A DNA stretch of 48,533 nt from Eubacterium sp. (lineage in GTDB: Bacteria > Bacillota > Clostridia > Oscillospirales > Ruminococcaceae): assembly GCA_022511265.1 (NCBI GenBank), contig JAFLRX010000017.1:1-48533 (forward strand), read 5' to 3'. This document shows, in pieces, positions 23,751-32,697 of the stretch. The position numbers and the translations under genes were made by a program. Within the stretch, counting starts at the first letter, position 1. Each line of letters starts with the position of its first letter. The notes under the pieces are model-generated. The model ran no database searches. It was not told the DNA's origin and was given only the letters and a program-made list of their open reading frames with translations.

Positions 23751-25157
23751 ATGGCAAAGGTCATATTGCTTTGCGGTACGATATGCAGCGGCAAGACCCG
23801 CTATGCCGAAGGGCTGATTTCCGCGGGCGCGGTGGCGTTGTCCTGTGACGAGCTTATGCTGCGGCTGTACGGCGAGGATGTCGGAGATAAGTTTGACGAG
23901 CTTTCAGCACGCGCGATGAGCTATCTGCATGACAGGTCGGTCGATGTGGTCCGTGCGGGGGTCGACGTTGTGCTGGACTGGGGCTTTTGGTCAGAGGCGG
24001 ACAGAGAGCGGACGAGAAAATTTTACCGTGACCGCGGCATTGATACCGAGCTGCATTATGTAAAAGTCTCAGAAGAAACGCTGCATAAAAATATAGCCGA
24101 CAGAAACGCGTCCGGCATAGGGTATCACGTTGACGGCGGGCTGCTGGAAAAATGCCTGTCAAGGTTTCAGCCGCCGACCGACGCGGATATTATATACATA
24201 AACAGGCGGGATCTGCCCGCAGGGGAAATAAGGAGAAATACTATGACAATACAGGAATTACAGCAGGAGATAATTAGACTGAAAAAGGAAAAGGATATCT
24301 GCATATTGGCGCACAGCTATCAGACGCGTGAGATAACCGAGATAGCGGACTTCACCGGTGATTCGTTCCAGCTCAGCGTGCAGGCAAAGGGCGCGCAGCA
24401 AAGCACCGTTATAATGTGCGGTGTGCGCTTTATGGCGGAGACGGTAAAGCTGCTCTCCCCGCAGAAAAAGGTGCTTTTAGCTAATCCCATCGCGGGCTGC
24501 CCCATGGCAGAGCAGATGGATAAAGAACTGATAAGCGCGGTGAAAGAGCAATACCCCGACTATACCGTGGTCGCCTACATAAACACCACCACCGACCTAA
24601 AGACGATATGCGACGTATGTGTTACCTCATCCTCGGCGGTTAAGATAGTAAAGGAATTGCCGGACGAGAACATACTTTTTATTCCCGACTGCAACCTCGG
24701 CGACTTTGTGCAAAAGCAGGTCCCCGAGAAGAATATAAAGCTGTTACAGGGTGGATGTCCCATCCATGCGCGTGTATCGGCAAACGATGTCACAAAGGCA
24801 AAGGCACTGCACCCCGACGCACTGGTGCTGGTACACCCGGAGTGTACCCCCGATGTGCTTAAACACGCGGACTTTATCGGCTCGACCTCGGCGATAATGA
24901 ATTATGCCGAGCAGTCCGACGCGAAAGAATTTATCATAGGCACTGAGATAAGCATAGGACAGCACCTGTCCTACACTTGCCCCGACAAGCGTTTTTACCC
25001 GCTGTCAAAGGATCTTATCTGCCCGAATATGAAGGCTACCTCGCTGCTGGACGTATACCATGCGGTATGCGGCGACGGCGGTGAGGAGATATTCCTTGAC
25101 GATGATACCATCAGCAAGGCAAGGGTCTGCATTGACCGCATGATAGAGCTGGGGTGA
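23751..25157 (+). CDS. P-loop kinase domain fused in frame to quinolinate synthase
   Basis: One uninterrupted frame of 468 codons. Residues 1-164 are a small P-loop kinase (MAKVILLCGTICSGKTRYAE, Walker A at 9-16; LDWGFWSEADRERTRK like other zeta/chloramphenicol-kinase-like folds). Residues 165-468 are complete NadA. ATG 23751 has AAGGAG seven bases upstream; TTG 23730 is less likely. At the junction there is no stop, yet AAGGAG (24229-24234) stands eight bases before the natural NadA start at 24243. The kinase frame thus lost, or never had, its own stop, and the cell could make both the fusion and free NadA. Which product is made cannot be told from sequence. The kinase substrate is unknown; a link to NAD metabolism would be speculative. 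Confidence 0.8.
   Translation: MAKVILLCGTICSGKTRYAEGLISAGAVALSCDELMLRLYGEDVGDKFDELSARAMSYLHDRSVDVVRAGVDVVLDWGFWSEADRERTRKFYRDRGIDTELHYVKVSEETLHKNIADRNASGIGYHVDGGLLEKCLSRFQPPTDADIIYINRRDLPAGEIRRNTMTIQELQQEIIRLKKEKDICILAHSYQTREITEIADFTGDSFQLSVQAKGAQQSTVIMCGVRFMAETVKLLSPQKKVLLANPIAGCPMAEQMDKELISAVKEQYPDYTVVAYINTTTDLKTICDVCVTSSSAVKIVKELPDENILFIPDCNLGDFVQKQVPEKNIKLLQGGCPIHARVSANDVTKAKALHPDALVLVHPECTPDVLKHADFIGSTSAIMNYAEQSDAKEFIIGTEISIGQHLSYTCPDKRFYPLSKDLICPNMKATSLLDVYHAVCGDGGEEIFLDDDTISKARVCIDRMIELG
24243..25157 (+). CDS. nadA: Quinolinate synthase NadA (internal start)
   Basis: A 304-residue enzyme joining iminoaspartate and dihydroxyacetone phosphate into quinolinate for NAD synthesis. The three 4Fe-4S cysteines match the known spacing of the short NadA class: Cys86 (AGCPMAE), Cys172 (GGCPIH) and Cys260 (LICPNMK). 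The N-terminal ILAHSYQ, the NTTTDLK segment and VHPECTPDV are family hallmarks. Its own ribosome binding site (AAGGAG, 24229-24234) supports independent initiation even though the upstream kinase frame runs into it. nadB and nadC, usual partners, are not in this window. mnmA starts four bases after the stop. Confidence 0.95.
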   Translation: MTIQELQQEIIRLKKEKDICILAHSYQTREITEIADFTGDSFQLSVQAKGAQQSTVIMCGVRFMAETVKLLSPQKKVLLANPIAGCPMAEQMDKELISAVKEQYPDYTVVAYINTTTDLKTICDVCVTSSSAVKIVKELPDENILFIPDCNLGDFVQKQVPEKNIKLLQGGCPIHARVSANDVTKAKALHPDALVLVHPECTPDVLKHADFIGSTSAIMNYAEQSDAKEFIIGTEISIGQHLSYTCPDKRFYPLSKDLICPNMKATSLLDVYHAVCGDGGEEIFLDDDTISKARVCIDRMIELG

Positions 25158-25161
25158 GCGA

Positions 25162-26241
25162 ATGAAGAAAGCCGTTATAGCCATGAGCGGCGGGGTGGAT
25201 AGCTCTGTTGCGGCTTTTTTGATGAAACAGCGGGGCTATGACTGTATCGGCGCGACCATGAAGCTGTTCGACAACGAGGATATCGGCGTCGAGCGAGAAC
25301 GCTCCTGCTGCTCGCTCAGCGATGTTGAGGATGCGCGCAGTGTGGCGTTCGGGCTGGGTATACCGTACTTTGTGTTCAACTTTTCCGACAGGTTCAAGCA
25401 GGATGTTATTGATAGGTTTATTACCGCCTACGAAAACGGCAGGACTCCCAACCCCTGCATAGACTGCAACCGCTATCTGAAGTTTGACAAGCTGTTTTTA
25501 CGCGCGAAAGAACTGAACTGCGATTATGTGGTGACAGGTCATTACGCGCAGATAGAATATGACGAAGCAAGCGGGCGGTATCTGCTGAAAAAGGCGGCCG
25601 ACCCCGATAAGGACCAAAGCTATGTGCTGTACTCCATGACGCAAGAGCAGCTGGCGCATACGCAGTTTCCGCTGGGCGGTATGACAAAGCCGGAGGTGAG
25701 AAAGCTCGCCGAGGAGAACGGTTTTGTCAACGCGAAAAAGCGGGACAGCCAGGACATATGCTTTGTACCGGACGGCAAGTATGCGGAGTTTATAACCGCC
25801 ACCACCGGCAAAGAGTACCCGGAGGGGGATTTTGTCAGCACCGACGGCAGGGTGCTGGGACGGCATAAGGGTATTATCCGCTATACGATAGGACAGCGCA
25901 AAGGACTGGGGCTGTCGTTTGACAGACCGATGTACGTCAGCGCAGTTGATGTTGAGAAAAACACAGTAACCCTTTCTCCGGAGGAAGGACTGTATACCAA
26001 GTCGCTTATCGCAAAGGACATAAACCTTATTTCGGTCGAAAGGCTGACCGAGCCTATGAGGGTAAAGGCGCGGGTGCGCTATCGCCACAAAGAGCAGCCC
26101 GCCACGGTGGTACAGCTTGACGATGACACGTTGTCGGTGGAGTTTGACCAGCCGCAGCGCGCAGTGACAAAAGGACAATCAGTCGTTTTGTACGACGGCG
26201 ACAAAGTTGTCGGCGGCGGAACGATAGAGGATGTATGTTAA
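25162..26241 (+). CDS. mnmA: tRNA-specific 2-thiouridylase MnmA
   Basis: A 359-residue enzyme that thiolates U34 of tRNA-Lys, -Glu and -Gln. The ATP-binding PP-loop SGGVDSSV is at residues 9-16. The catalytic pair is Cys99 (NPCIDC) and Cys200 (DSQDICFV). GHYAQIE and DQSYVLY are further family blocks, and the C-terminal beta-barrel is complete. Length is normal. It lies four bases after nadA in one operon. The usual sulfur donor, a cysteine desulfurase, is not seen in the window. Confidence 0.97.
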   Translation: MKKAVIAMSGGVDSSVAAFLMKQRGYDCIGATMKLFDNEDIGVERERSCCSLSDVEDARSVAFGLGIPYFVFNFSDRFKQDVIDRFITAYENGRTPNPCIDCNRYLKFDKLFLRAKELNCDYVVTGHYAQIEYDEASGRYLLKKAADPDKDQSYVLYSMTQEQLAHTQFPLGGMTKPEVRKLAEENGFVNAKKRDSQDICFVPDGKYAEFITATTGKEYPEGDFVSTDGRVLGRHKGIIRYTIGQRKGLGLSFDRPMYVSAVDVEKNTVTLSPEEGLYTKSLIAKDINLISVERLTEPMRVKARVRYRHKEQPATVVQLDDDTLSVEFDQPQRAVTKGQSVVLYDGDKVVGGGTIEDVC

Positions 26242-26260
26242 AGAAAATGAGAAAGCCCGC

Positions 26261-26372
26261 TTGACATCGGTTAACAATTATAGTCCAATATAAATGGATA
26301 GACGGTCTGCTCCTTTAATCGGGAAAGACAAATAACCGCCCTAAGAAACAATAGGGGCGGTTATTTTTATTT
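26261..26372 (+). ncRNA. Possible short RNA, or just the mnmA 3' end with terminator
   Basis: After mnmA, TTGACA (26261-26266) and TCCAAT (26284-26289) are 17 bp apart. A terminator (ATAACCGCCC at 26332-26341 with GGGCGGTTAT at 26355-26364, then T5) ends about 75 nt beyond the predicted start. This could be a small transcript or only the operon's distant terminator. Confidence 0.35.
26332..26372 (+). terminator. Terminator downstream of mnmA
   Basis: A ten-bp stem with a 13-base loop and a following T run at 26364-26368. It lies about 90 bases after the mnmA stop. Confidence 0.8.
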
Positions 26373-26395
26373 CAGTATTTTTCAACATTTAGCTA

Positions 26396-26424
26396 TTGTA
26401 ATTTTTTGCGCTTTGGTGTATAAT
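26396..26424 (+). promoter_or_regulatory. Promoter of the DUF1858-trmK-nif3 operon
   Basis: TTGTAA (26396-26401) and TATAAT (26419-26424) are 17 bp apart. Confidence 0.75.
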
Positions 26425-26473
26425 AAACTTTGTATAGTTTATTGCGTTTTGTTACGCAGAAAGGACGATAAAA

Positions 26474-26671
26474 ATGACTATTACAAAAGAGACCGTTATC
26501 GGCGATATTCTGGACGAGTATGCTGAAAAGACAGCACCGCTGTTCTTAGAGCTCGGTATGCATTGCTTGGGCTGCCCCGCGTCCAGAGGTGAGACCATCG
26601 CGGAGGCCTGCATGGTACACGGCGCGAACGCTGACGAATTTGTGGCAAAGCTCAACGAGGCCATCGCGTGA
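26474..26671 (+). CDS. DUF1858 redox-disulfide domain protein
   Basis: A 65-residue protein made only of the DUF1858 domain, also known as the hybrid-cluster-protein-associated redox disulfide domain. The marker is GMHCLGCPASRGETIAEAC, with a CxxC pair, after an alpha-helical start (ITKETVIGDILDEY). No hybrid cluster protein gene is close; the neighbour is trmK, overlapped by four bases (GTGA). A redox or cluster-handling role is a family-level guess. Confidence 0.88.
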   Translation: MTITKETVIGDILDEYAEKTAPLFLELGMHCLGCPASRGETIAEACMVHGANADEFVAKLNEAIA

Positions 26672-27342
26672 ACGACACCGCAAAGCTCCCCGCCGTAAGG
26701 CTCACCCCGAGGCTTGCGGCGGCGGCGGAGCTTGTCCGTAAGGACAAGGTGATATGCGACGTCGGGACTGACCACGCGCTGCTGCCCTGCTATCTGTATC
26801 AGAACGGGGCGCGTGATATCATCGCGTCGGACGTAAAGGACGGTCCGCTGGACGCTGCCCGTGAAAACATCCGCAGATACGGCGCGGAGGGCTGCATACG
26901 CACGGTGAAATCCGACGGACTGAAAGAAATAGACTATGCCGAGGACATAATAATTGCGGGTATGGGCGGCGAGCTTATCGCGCGGATATTGGCGGAGTGT
27001 GAGTTTTTGGGCTCTGACACGCGTCTTATTTTACAGCCAATGACCAAGGCGGAGGTGCTCCGCCGCGAGCTGTACAGGCTGGGCTTTGAGATAATATCCG
27101 AAACGCTTGTGCGCGAGAGTGACAGGCACTACACCGTGATATATGCGGGCTATACCGGCAAAAGCGTCGAGGTGACCGAGACGTTTTCGTATGTCGGCAA
27201 GCTGACGGATAAAGAATACTTAAACAGGCAGGCGGCGGTGCTGGCCGCGGCGGCAGAGGGGTGCGAAGGCTCTGACCCCGACCGCGCGGAGCGTTTGAGA
27301 ACGCTTGCCGAAGAGATAGAGCGTTACGCTGAAAGGCTGTAA
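26668..27342 (+). CDS. trmK: tRNA (adenine22-N1)-methyltransferase TrmK
   Basis: A 224-residue SAM-dependent methyltransferase that makes m1A22 in tRNA. The SAM motif is ICDVGTDHALLP, with ASDVKDGPLDAARENI next and IIAGMGGELIARIL as the family block; LQPMTKAEVLRREL is specific to TrmK. GTG at 26668 overlaps the previous stop, so translation is coupled. The nif3-like gene follows two bases after the stop, the well-known trmK-yqfO pairing of Firmicutes. Confidence 0.94.
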   Translation: MNDTAKLPAVRLTPRLAAAAELVRKDKVICDVGTDHALLPCYLYQNGARDIIASDVKDGPLDAARENIRRYGAEGCIRTVKSDGLKEIDYAEDIIIAGMGGELIARILAECEFLGSDTRLILQPMTKAEVLRRELYRLGFEIISETLVRESDRHYTVIYAGYTGKSVEVTETFSYVGKLTDKEYLNRQAAVLAAAAEGCEGSDPDRAERLRTLAEEIERYAERL

Positions 27343-27344
27343 AT

Positions 27345-28118
27345 ATGAAAGTAAAAGAAGTATACGATGTAATTAACGAATACGCCCCCTTTAAGAAAAG
27401 CGGGGATTTTGACAACTGCGGGCTGAATGTCGGCGATATGGAGGCGCGGGTGAAAAAGATATGCCTGTGCCTTGACATTACCAACGACGTCATTGAAGAG
27501 GCGGCGAAGAAAAAGGCAAATCTGATAATCTCCCACCACCCCGTAATATTCGACTCGCTGAAAGAGGTGCACCCGGGCGACCCGGTGTACAGGCTGATAA
27601 AATATAAAATAAACGCTATCTGCGCGCACACCAACACCGACATCACCGAAAACGGCGTGACAGATCTTATGATAGAATTGCTTGGGTTTGAGAAATCCAA
27701 TGTTGTGTTAGAGCCGGTGTTCTCGGACGGGTCGGGCTACGGCAAGGTGTGCGACCTGCCGATACCCACCACGGCGCGCGCCTTGGCGGAGAGCTGTAAA
27801 GAGGCGTTCGGCTGTACGGTGGTGCGCTTTAACGATACAGACAAGCCGATACAACGTGTCGGCTTATGCTCGGGCGGCGGGGCAAGCAATTTCAGAAACG
27901 CCGTCGCTTTGGGCTGTGACGCACTGATAACAGGCGACGTAAAGCACGATATCTGGGTAGACGCGCAGAATATCGGATTTTGCATGATAGACGCGGGACA
28001 TTTCCACACCGAAAATATATTGTGTAATCATCTGCTGGGTATGCTGTGCCACAAATTTACCATGGCGGATATCTTTGTCGCGGATAACAGTAAAGACCCG
28101 TGCAGCTATGTGCTTTGA
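27345..28118 (+). CDS. Nif3-like dinuclear metal protein (YqfO family)
   Basis: A 257-residue protein of the Nif3/YqfO family, sometimes labelled GTP cyclohydrolase 1 type 2. Metal-site text is present: LIISHHPVIFDSLKEV (two His), AHTNTDI and, near the C-terminus, DAGHFHTENI. It is the short form without the central PII-like insert of B. subtilis YqfO. Function in the cell is not settled for the family. It lies two bases after trmK. Confidence 0.93.
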   Translation: MKVKEVYDVINEYAPFKKSGDFDNCGLNVGDMEARVKKICLCLDITNDVIEEAAKKKANLIISHHPVIFDSLKEVHPGDPVYRLIKYKINAICAHTNTDITENGVTDLMIELLGFEKSNVVLEPVFSDGSGYGKVCDLPIPTTARALAESCKEAFGCTVVRFNDTDKPIQRVGLCSGGGASNFRNAVALGCDALITGDVKHDIWVDAQNIGFCMIDAGHFHTENILCNHLLGMLCHKFTMADIFVADNSKDPCSYVL

Positions 28119-28154
28119 TCTATAAATAAAAAACAATGAAAGGAGGTCGCCGAT

Positions 28155-29921
28155 ATGGCTTTGGACGGCGCGTTTTTGCACTGTATAGTAAAAGAGCTTG
28201 CCGATATGGGGCTGGTCGGCGGCAGAGTAGATAAAATACATCAACCCTCAAAGGATGAGATAGTGCTGGCGCTGCGCGGCGGCGGAAAGACGGTACGGAT
28301 ACTTATCAGTGCCGCGTCTGACCGCGCAGGCATATACGCCACCGAGCGGCGCGCGGAAAACCCTGCCGCGCCCCCGATGTTTTGTATGCTGCTGAGAAAG
28401 CACCTGGGCTCGGGCAAGCTGCTGGACATAGCGCAGGACGGGCTGGAACGTATAGTTAACTTTGACTTTGAATGTGTCAATGAGATAGGCGACACGGTGT
28501 TAAACCGCCTGACCGTCGAGCTTATGGGCAGATATTCAAATATCATACTTATGACAAAACGCGCGGAGGGCGAGCCTTTCCGTGTGACAGACAGTCTGCG
28601 GCGGGTGACCGACGAGGTGTCGTCGGTGCGGCGTATATTGCCGGGCATTGTTTACGAAGTGCCGCCGAGAGACCTTTCCCGACTGAATTTACTGACCTGT
28701 ACCGCCGATGATGTGAAAAGAGAACTGTGTGTCAGCGGACAGCGGCTGTCACGGCTGATAGTCAACCGCTTTGAGGGGGTGTCTCCGCTGTTCGGGCGAG
28801 AGTGCTGCTATTACGCGCTGCGTGATACCGAGGCGGTGTCAGACAGCCTTGACGGCGACCGTCTGGACAGGCTGATGTTCTTCATCAAAAAGGCACGCGG
28901 CTATCTTACCGACGGCGGCGGGTACACGGTACTAAAGACCGCGGGCGGCGCGTATAAGGAATTTTGCTTTATGCCTGTAGAGCAGTACGGCGCGCAGCTT
29001 ATCAGCGTGCCTGTGCCTACCGCCAATGCGCTGTTGGACAGCTTTTACGGGCTGAAGGCGGAGAATGAACGTGTAAAGCAGCGCAGTGCGGCGTTGCTGA
29101 AGACCCTGCTAAGCTCTTGCGAGCGTATTTCGCGTAAGCTGGGGGTACAGCGGCAAGAGCTGGAGGGCTGCCTTAAGCGGGAGGAATTTCGAGTCTGCGG
29201 CGATATAATCAGCGCGAACATCTACCGCATGGAAAAGGGCGCGGATAAGCTGACCGCAGAGAATTATTACACAGGTGAGACGGTGACGGTCGAGCTTGAC
29301 CCCAAGCTGTCCCCGTCCCAGAACGCGCAGAAATACTACGCCCAATACCGCCGTATGGAGACCGCCGAAAAGATGCTGACCAAGCTGATATCCGACGGCG
29401 AAAAAGAGCTGACATATATCGAGAGCGTATTCGATGCCGCCAGCCGCGCAGGCAGTGACGCGGAGATAAGCGAGATACGCGAAGAGCTGCGGCAAAACGG
29501 CTATCTCAAAGGCGGACTGGCAAAGAAAGGCGCGTCGGTAAAACCCAAAGCCCCGATACATTTCGTCACCGACGACGGCTATGACGTGTACGTCGGGCGC
29601 AACAACCTGCAAAATGACCGCCTGACGCTGAAAGAGTCGCGCGGCGACGATATGTGGCTGCATACTAAGGATATCCCCGGCTCGCACGTCATAATCAAGG
29701 CAAAGGACGGCGAGGTATCGGACAACGCGATATTGCAGGCAGCGAGCCTTGCGGCATATTGCTCTAAGGCGCAGAACAGCACCAAGGTGCCGGTAGATTA
29801 CACCCGCGTAAAATATGTAAAAAAGCCCGGCGGCGCAAAGCCCGGGATGGTTATATTTTCAAATAATTATACCGTATTGGTAGACCCCGACGCGGAAGCC
29901 TTTGCCCGCGCGGAGACATGA
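28155..29921 (+). CDS. rqcH: Rqc2 homolog RqcH (NFACT family)
   Basis: A 588-residue protein of ribosome-associated quality control. In Bacillus, RqcH binds obstructed 50S subunits and adds poly-alanine tails to stalled chains. The N-terminal NFACT-N domain starts MALDGAFLHCIVKEL and has LLRKHLGSGKL. A central coiled-coil region (about 300-450) and the C-terminal NFACT-R domain (HFVTDDGYDVYVGRNNLQND, DDMWLHTKDIPGSHVII) follow. Where the tailing motif Asp-Arg is expected, the sequence reads GLERIV, a Glu-Arg variant. AGGAGGT precedes the ATG by eight bases. valS follows after 11 bases. Confidence 0.94.
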   Translation: MALDGAFLHCIVKELADMGLVGGRVDKIHQPSKDEIVLALRGGGKTVRILISAASDRAGIYATERRAENPAAPPMFCMLLRKHLGSGKLLDIAQDGLERIVNFDFECVNEIGDTVLNRLTVELMGRYSNIILMTKRAEGEPFRVTDSLRRVTDEVSSVRRILPGIVYEVPPRDLSRLNLLTCTADDVKRELCVSGQRLSRLIVNRFEGVSPLFGRECCYYALRDTEAVSDSLDGDRLDRLMFFIKKARGYLTDGGGYTVLKTAGGAYKEFCFMPVEQYGAQLISVPVPTANALLDSFYGLKAENERVKQRSAALLKTLLSSCERISRKLGVQRQELEGCLKREEFRVCGDIISANIYRMEKGADKLTAENYYTGETVTVELDPKLSPSQNAQKYYAQYRRMETAEKMLTKLISDGEKELTYIESVFDAASRAGSDAEISEIREELRQNGYLKGGLAKKGASVKPKAPIHFVTDDGYDVYVGRNNLQNDRLTLKESRGDDMWLHTKDIPGSHVIIKAKDGEVSDNAILQAASLAAYCSKAQNSTKVPVDYTRVKYVKKPGGAKPGMVIFSNNYTVLVDPDAEAFARAET

Positions 29922-29932
29922 AAGGACATAAT

Positions 29933-32578
29933 ATGAAGAAAGAACTTGCAAAAACATATTCCCCGAAAGAATTCGAGGACAGAATATATCATGAGTGGGA
30001 GGAAAAGAAGTATTTCCACGCTGAGATAGACCCCAAGAAGACACCCTATACCATAGTTATCCCGCCGCCCAATATTACGGGACAGCTGCATATGGGACAT
30101 GCACTGGATAACACCTTGCAGGACATACTTATCCGCTGGAGAAGAATGCAGGGCTATTGCACATTATGGCTGCCCGGCACCGACCATGCCTCCATTGCTA
30201 CCGAGGCAAAGATAGTAGCGGCAATGAAGGATGAGGGGCTGACCAAGGACGACGTAGGCAGAGACGGATTTTTAGAGCGCGCATGGGAATGGAAGCGCGT
30301 ATACGGCGGTACTATCGTAAATCAGCTGAAAAAGCTCGGCTCGTCCTGCGACTGGGACAGAGAACGCTTTACGCTGGACGAGGGCTGCTCGAAGGCGGTA
30401 CAGAAGGTATTTATCGACCTGTATAACAAGGGACTTATCTACCACGGAGAAAGGATTATCAACTGGTGTCCCAACTGCCGCACATCTATCTCGGATATAG
30501 AGTGCGAGTATGAAGAACAGCAGGGCTTTTTCTGGCATATCAGCTATCCGCTGGCTGACGGCAGCGGCGCGGTAGAGATAGCCACCACCCGTCCCGAGAC
30601 GCTGCTGGGTGACAGTGCTATCGCCGTACATCCCGATGACGAAAGATATAAAGATATTGTCGGCAAGACGGTAAAGCTGCCGCTGACCGACCGCGAGATA
30701 CCCGTCATCGCCGATGAATACGTTGATATGGAATTCGGTACGGGCGTTGTAAAGATAACCCCAGCGCACGACCCCAACGACTTTGAGGTGGGCAAGCGCC
30801 ACGACCTGCCGCTGATACACATGATGAACGACGACGCCACGATAAAAGAGGGCATCGGCGGCAAGTATGCCGGCATGGACAGATACGAGGCGAGAAAGGC
30901 AATGGTGGCCGATTTAGAGGCGCAGGGCTTGCTTGTCAAGGTAGAGCCCCACACCCACAACGTAGGCTGCTGCCAGCGCTGCGGCACCACCGTAGAGCCG
31001 CGCGCAAGCTATCAGTGGTTCGTATCCATGAAGCAGCTTGCGCAGCCCGCGATTGACGTAGTAAAAAGCGGCGAGCTGAGATATATCCCCCAGAGATTTG
31101 AAAACGGTTATCTCTACTGGATGGAAAATATCCGCGACTGGTGCATATCAAGACAGCTGTGGTGGGGTCACCGTATACCCGCGTATTACTGTCAGAACCC
31201 CGACTGCGGACATACCGAGATAACCCTTGACGGGATAGACGTATGCCCGAAGTGCGGCGCACAGATGAAGCAGGACGAGGACACCCTCGATACATGGTTC
31301 TCCTCGGCTCTGTGGCCGTTCTCTACGCTGGGCTGGCCGGAAAAGACCGCAGACCTTGATTATTTCTACCCCACCTCTACACTGGTAACGGGATATGATA
31401 TAATCCCGTTCTGGGTAGCGAGAATGATATTCAGCGGACTGGAGCATACCGGGCAAAAGCCGTTTAAGGACGTGCTTATCCACGGACTGGTACGCGACGA
31501 GCTGGGCAGAAAGATGTCCAAGTCGCTCGGCAACGGCGTTGACCCGCTGGAGATAATCGACAGCTTCGGCGCGGACGCACTGAGACTGACGCTGGTGACA
31601 GGAAACGCGCCCGGCAACGATATGCGCTGGACCGAGACAAAGGTGACAAATTCCCGCAACTTTGCCAATAAGCTGTGGAACGCGTCCCGCTATATACTTA
31701 TGAACCTGCCCGATGACATGGAGGGCGCGGTATTGCCCGACAGTCTGACGATAGAGGATAAGTGGGTGCTGTCGCTGTACAACGAGCTGATAAAGACCGT
31801 GACCTCTAACCTTGAAAGTTACGAGCTGGGTATCGCGGTACAAAACCTCTGCGACTTTATTCGTGACATTTACTGTGACTGGTATATCGAGCTGACCAAA
31901 CCGAGGATAGCGGCTGGCGGCGAGACCGCCTTAGCGGCGCAGAACGTACTGGTATACGTTATGCAGGGAATGTTAAAGCTGCTGCATCCGTTTATGCCGT
32001 TCATTACCGAAGAAATATGGCAGTCTATGCCGATAAGCGGCGAGGGCAACAGCAAGGACAGCATAATGATATCCGCATGGCCGGTATATGACGAGGCATT
32101 GCATTATCCGTCCGAGCAGGAGAGCTTTGGCAAGATAGTTGAGGCGATAGGCGCGATAAGAGTACAGCGTAACGAGCTGAACGTACCGCCCTCAAAGAAA
32201 GTAACCATGCTGATAGAGACCGCGGAGGTATCGCTGTTTGAGAGCGCGGCGGCATTCTTCGAGCGGCTGGCTGGCGCGGGCGAGCTGACGGTAGCCGAAA
32301 AGGTGACCGCCGACGCCGACAGCGTAACGGTAGTAACCAGCGCGGCGAGAATATTTATCCCGCTGGGCGACCTTGTAGATAAGGAAAAAGAGCTTGCCCG
32401 TCTGGAAAAAGAGCGCAAGGCGGCGCAGAAGGATATCGACTTCCTCTCCGGCAAGCTGAATAATCAGGGCTTTTTATCCAAGGCACCCGCCGCGCAGATA
32501 GAGAATGAGCGCGCAAAGCTGGCAAAGGCGCAGGAGAAGATGGAAAAGATACTGCTGTCGATAGAAAAGCTGAAATAA
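29933..32578 (+). CDS. valS: Valyl-tRNA synthetase
   Basis: An 881-residue class I synthetase. ATG 29933 is chosen because AAAGGA (29921-29926) is six bases upstream. The HIGH-type motif is NITGQLHMGHAL (about residues 40-51) and the KMSKS motif is intact (GRKMSKSLGNGVDP, about 526-539). The editing domain shows ATTRPETLLGD. Cysteine pairs at about 420-445 (CQNPDCG and CPKCG) form a zinc knuckle. The C-terminal coiled coil (KELARLEKERKAAQKD) is the tRNA-binding arm typical of ValRS. No T-box leader is seen; it is expressed from the rqcH operon. Confidence 0.97.
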   Translation: MKKELAKTYSPKEFEDRIYHEWEEKKYFHAEIDPKKTPYTIVIPPPNITGQLHMGHALDNTLQDILIRWRRMQGYCTLWLPGTDHASIATEAKIVAAMKDEGLTKDDVGRDGFLERAWEWKRVYGGTIVNQLKKLGSSCDWDRERFTLDEGCSKAVQKVFIDLYNKGLIYHGERIINWCPNCRTSISDIECEYEEQQGFFWHISYPLADGSGAVEIATTRPETLLGDSAIAVHPDDERYKDIVGKTVKLPLTDREIPVIADEYVDMEFGTGVVKITPAHDPNDFEVGKRHDLPLIHMMNDDATIKEGIGGKYAGMDRYEARKAMVADLEAQGLLVKVEPHTHNVGCCQRCGTTVEPRASYQWFVSMKQLAQPAIDVVKSGELRYIPQRFENGYLYWMENIRDWCISRQLWWGHRIPAYYCQNPDCGHTEITLDGIDVCPKCGAQMKQDEDTLDTWFSSALWPFSTLGWPEKTADLDYFYPTSTLVTGYDIIPFWVARMIFSGLEHTGQKPFKDVLIHGLVRDELGRKMSKSLGNGVDPLEIIDSFGADALRLTLVTGNAPGNDMRWTETKVTNSRNFANKLWNASRYILMNLPDDMEGAVLPDSLTIEDKWVLSLYNELIKTVTSNLESYELGIAVQNLCDFIRDIYCDWYIELTKPRIAAGGETALAAQNVLVYVMQGMLKLLHPFMPFITEEIWQSMPISGEGNSKDSIMISAWPVYDEALHYPSEQESFGKIVEAIGAIRVQRNELNVPPSKKVTMLIETAEVSLFESAAAFFERLAGAGELTVAEKVTADADSVTVVTSAARIFIPLGDLVDKEKELARLEKERKAAQKDIDFLSGKLNNQGFLSKAPAAQIENERAKLAKAQEKMEKILLSIEKLK

Positions 32579-32633
32579 CAGAACATTTTTGACAAAAACC
32601 GGACAATATTGTTGATGTGTGGACGGAAAAGCA

Positions 32634-32662
32634 TTGACTTTTCGGACGAAAACAATTACAAT
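32634..32662 (+). promoter_or_regulatory. Promoter of the GH5 glucanase gene
   Basis: TTGACT (32634-32639) and TACAAT (32657-32662) are 17 bp apart, with GAAAGGAG before the ATG at 32698. Confidence 0.8.
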
Positions 32663-32697
32663 AGTAAAAAAGCATTCTTCTGCGAAAGGAGTTTATT

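Noticed and set aside
29822-29933. T-box riboswitch upstream of valS
   Set aside because: Only 11 bases separate rqcH and valS and no specifier stem or T-box sequence is present.
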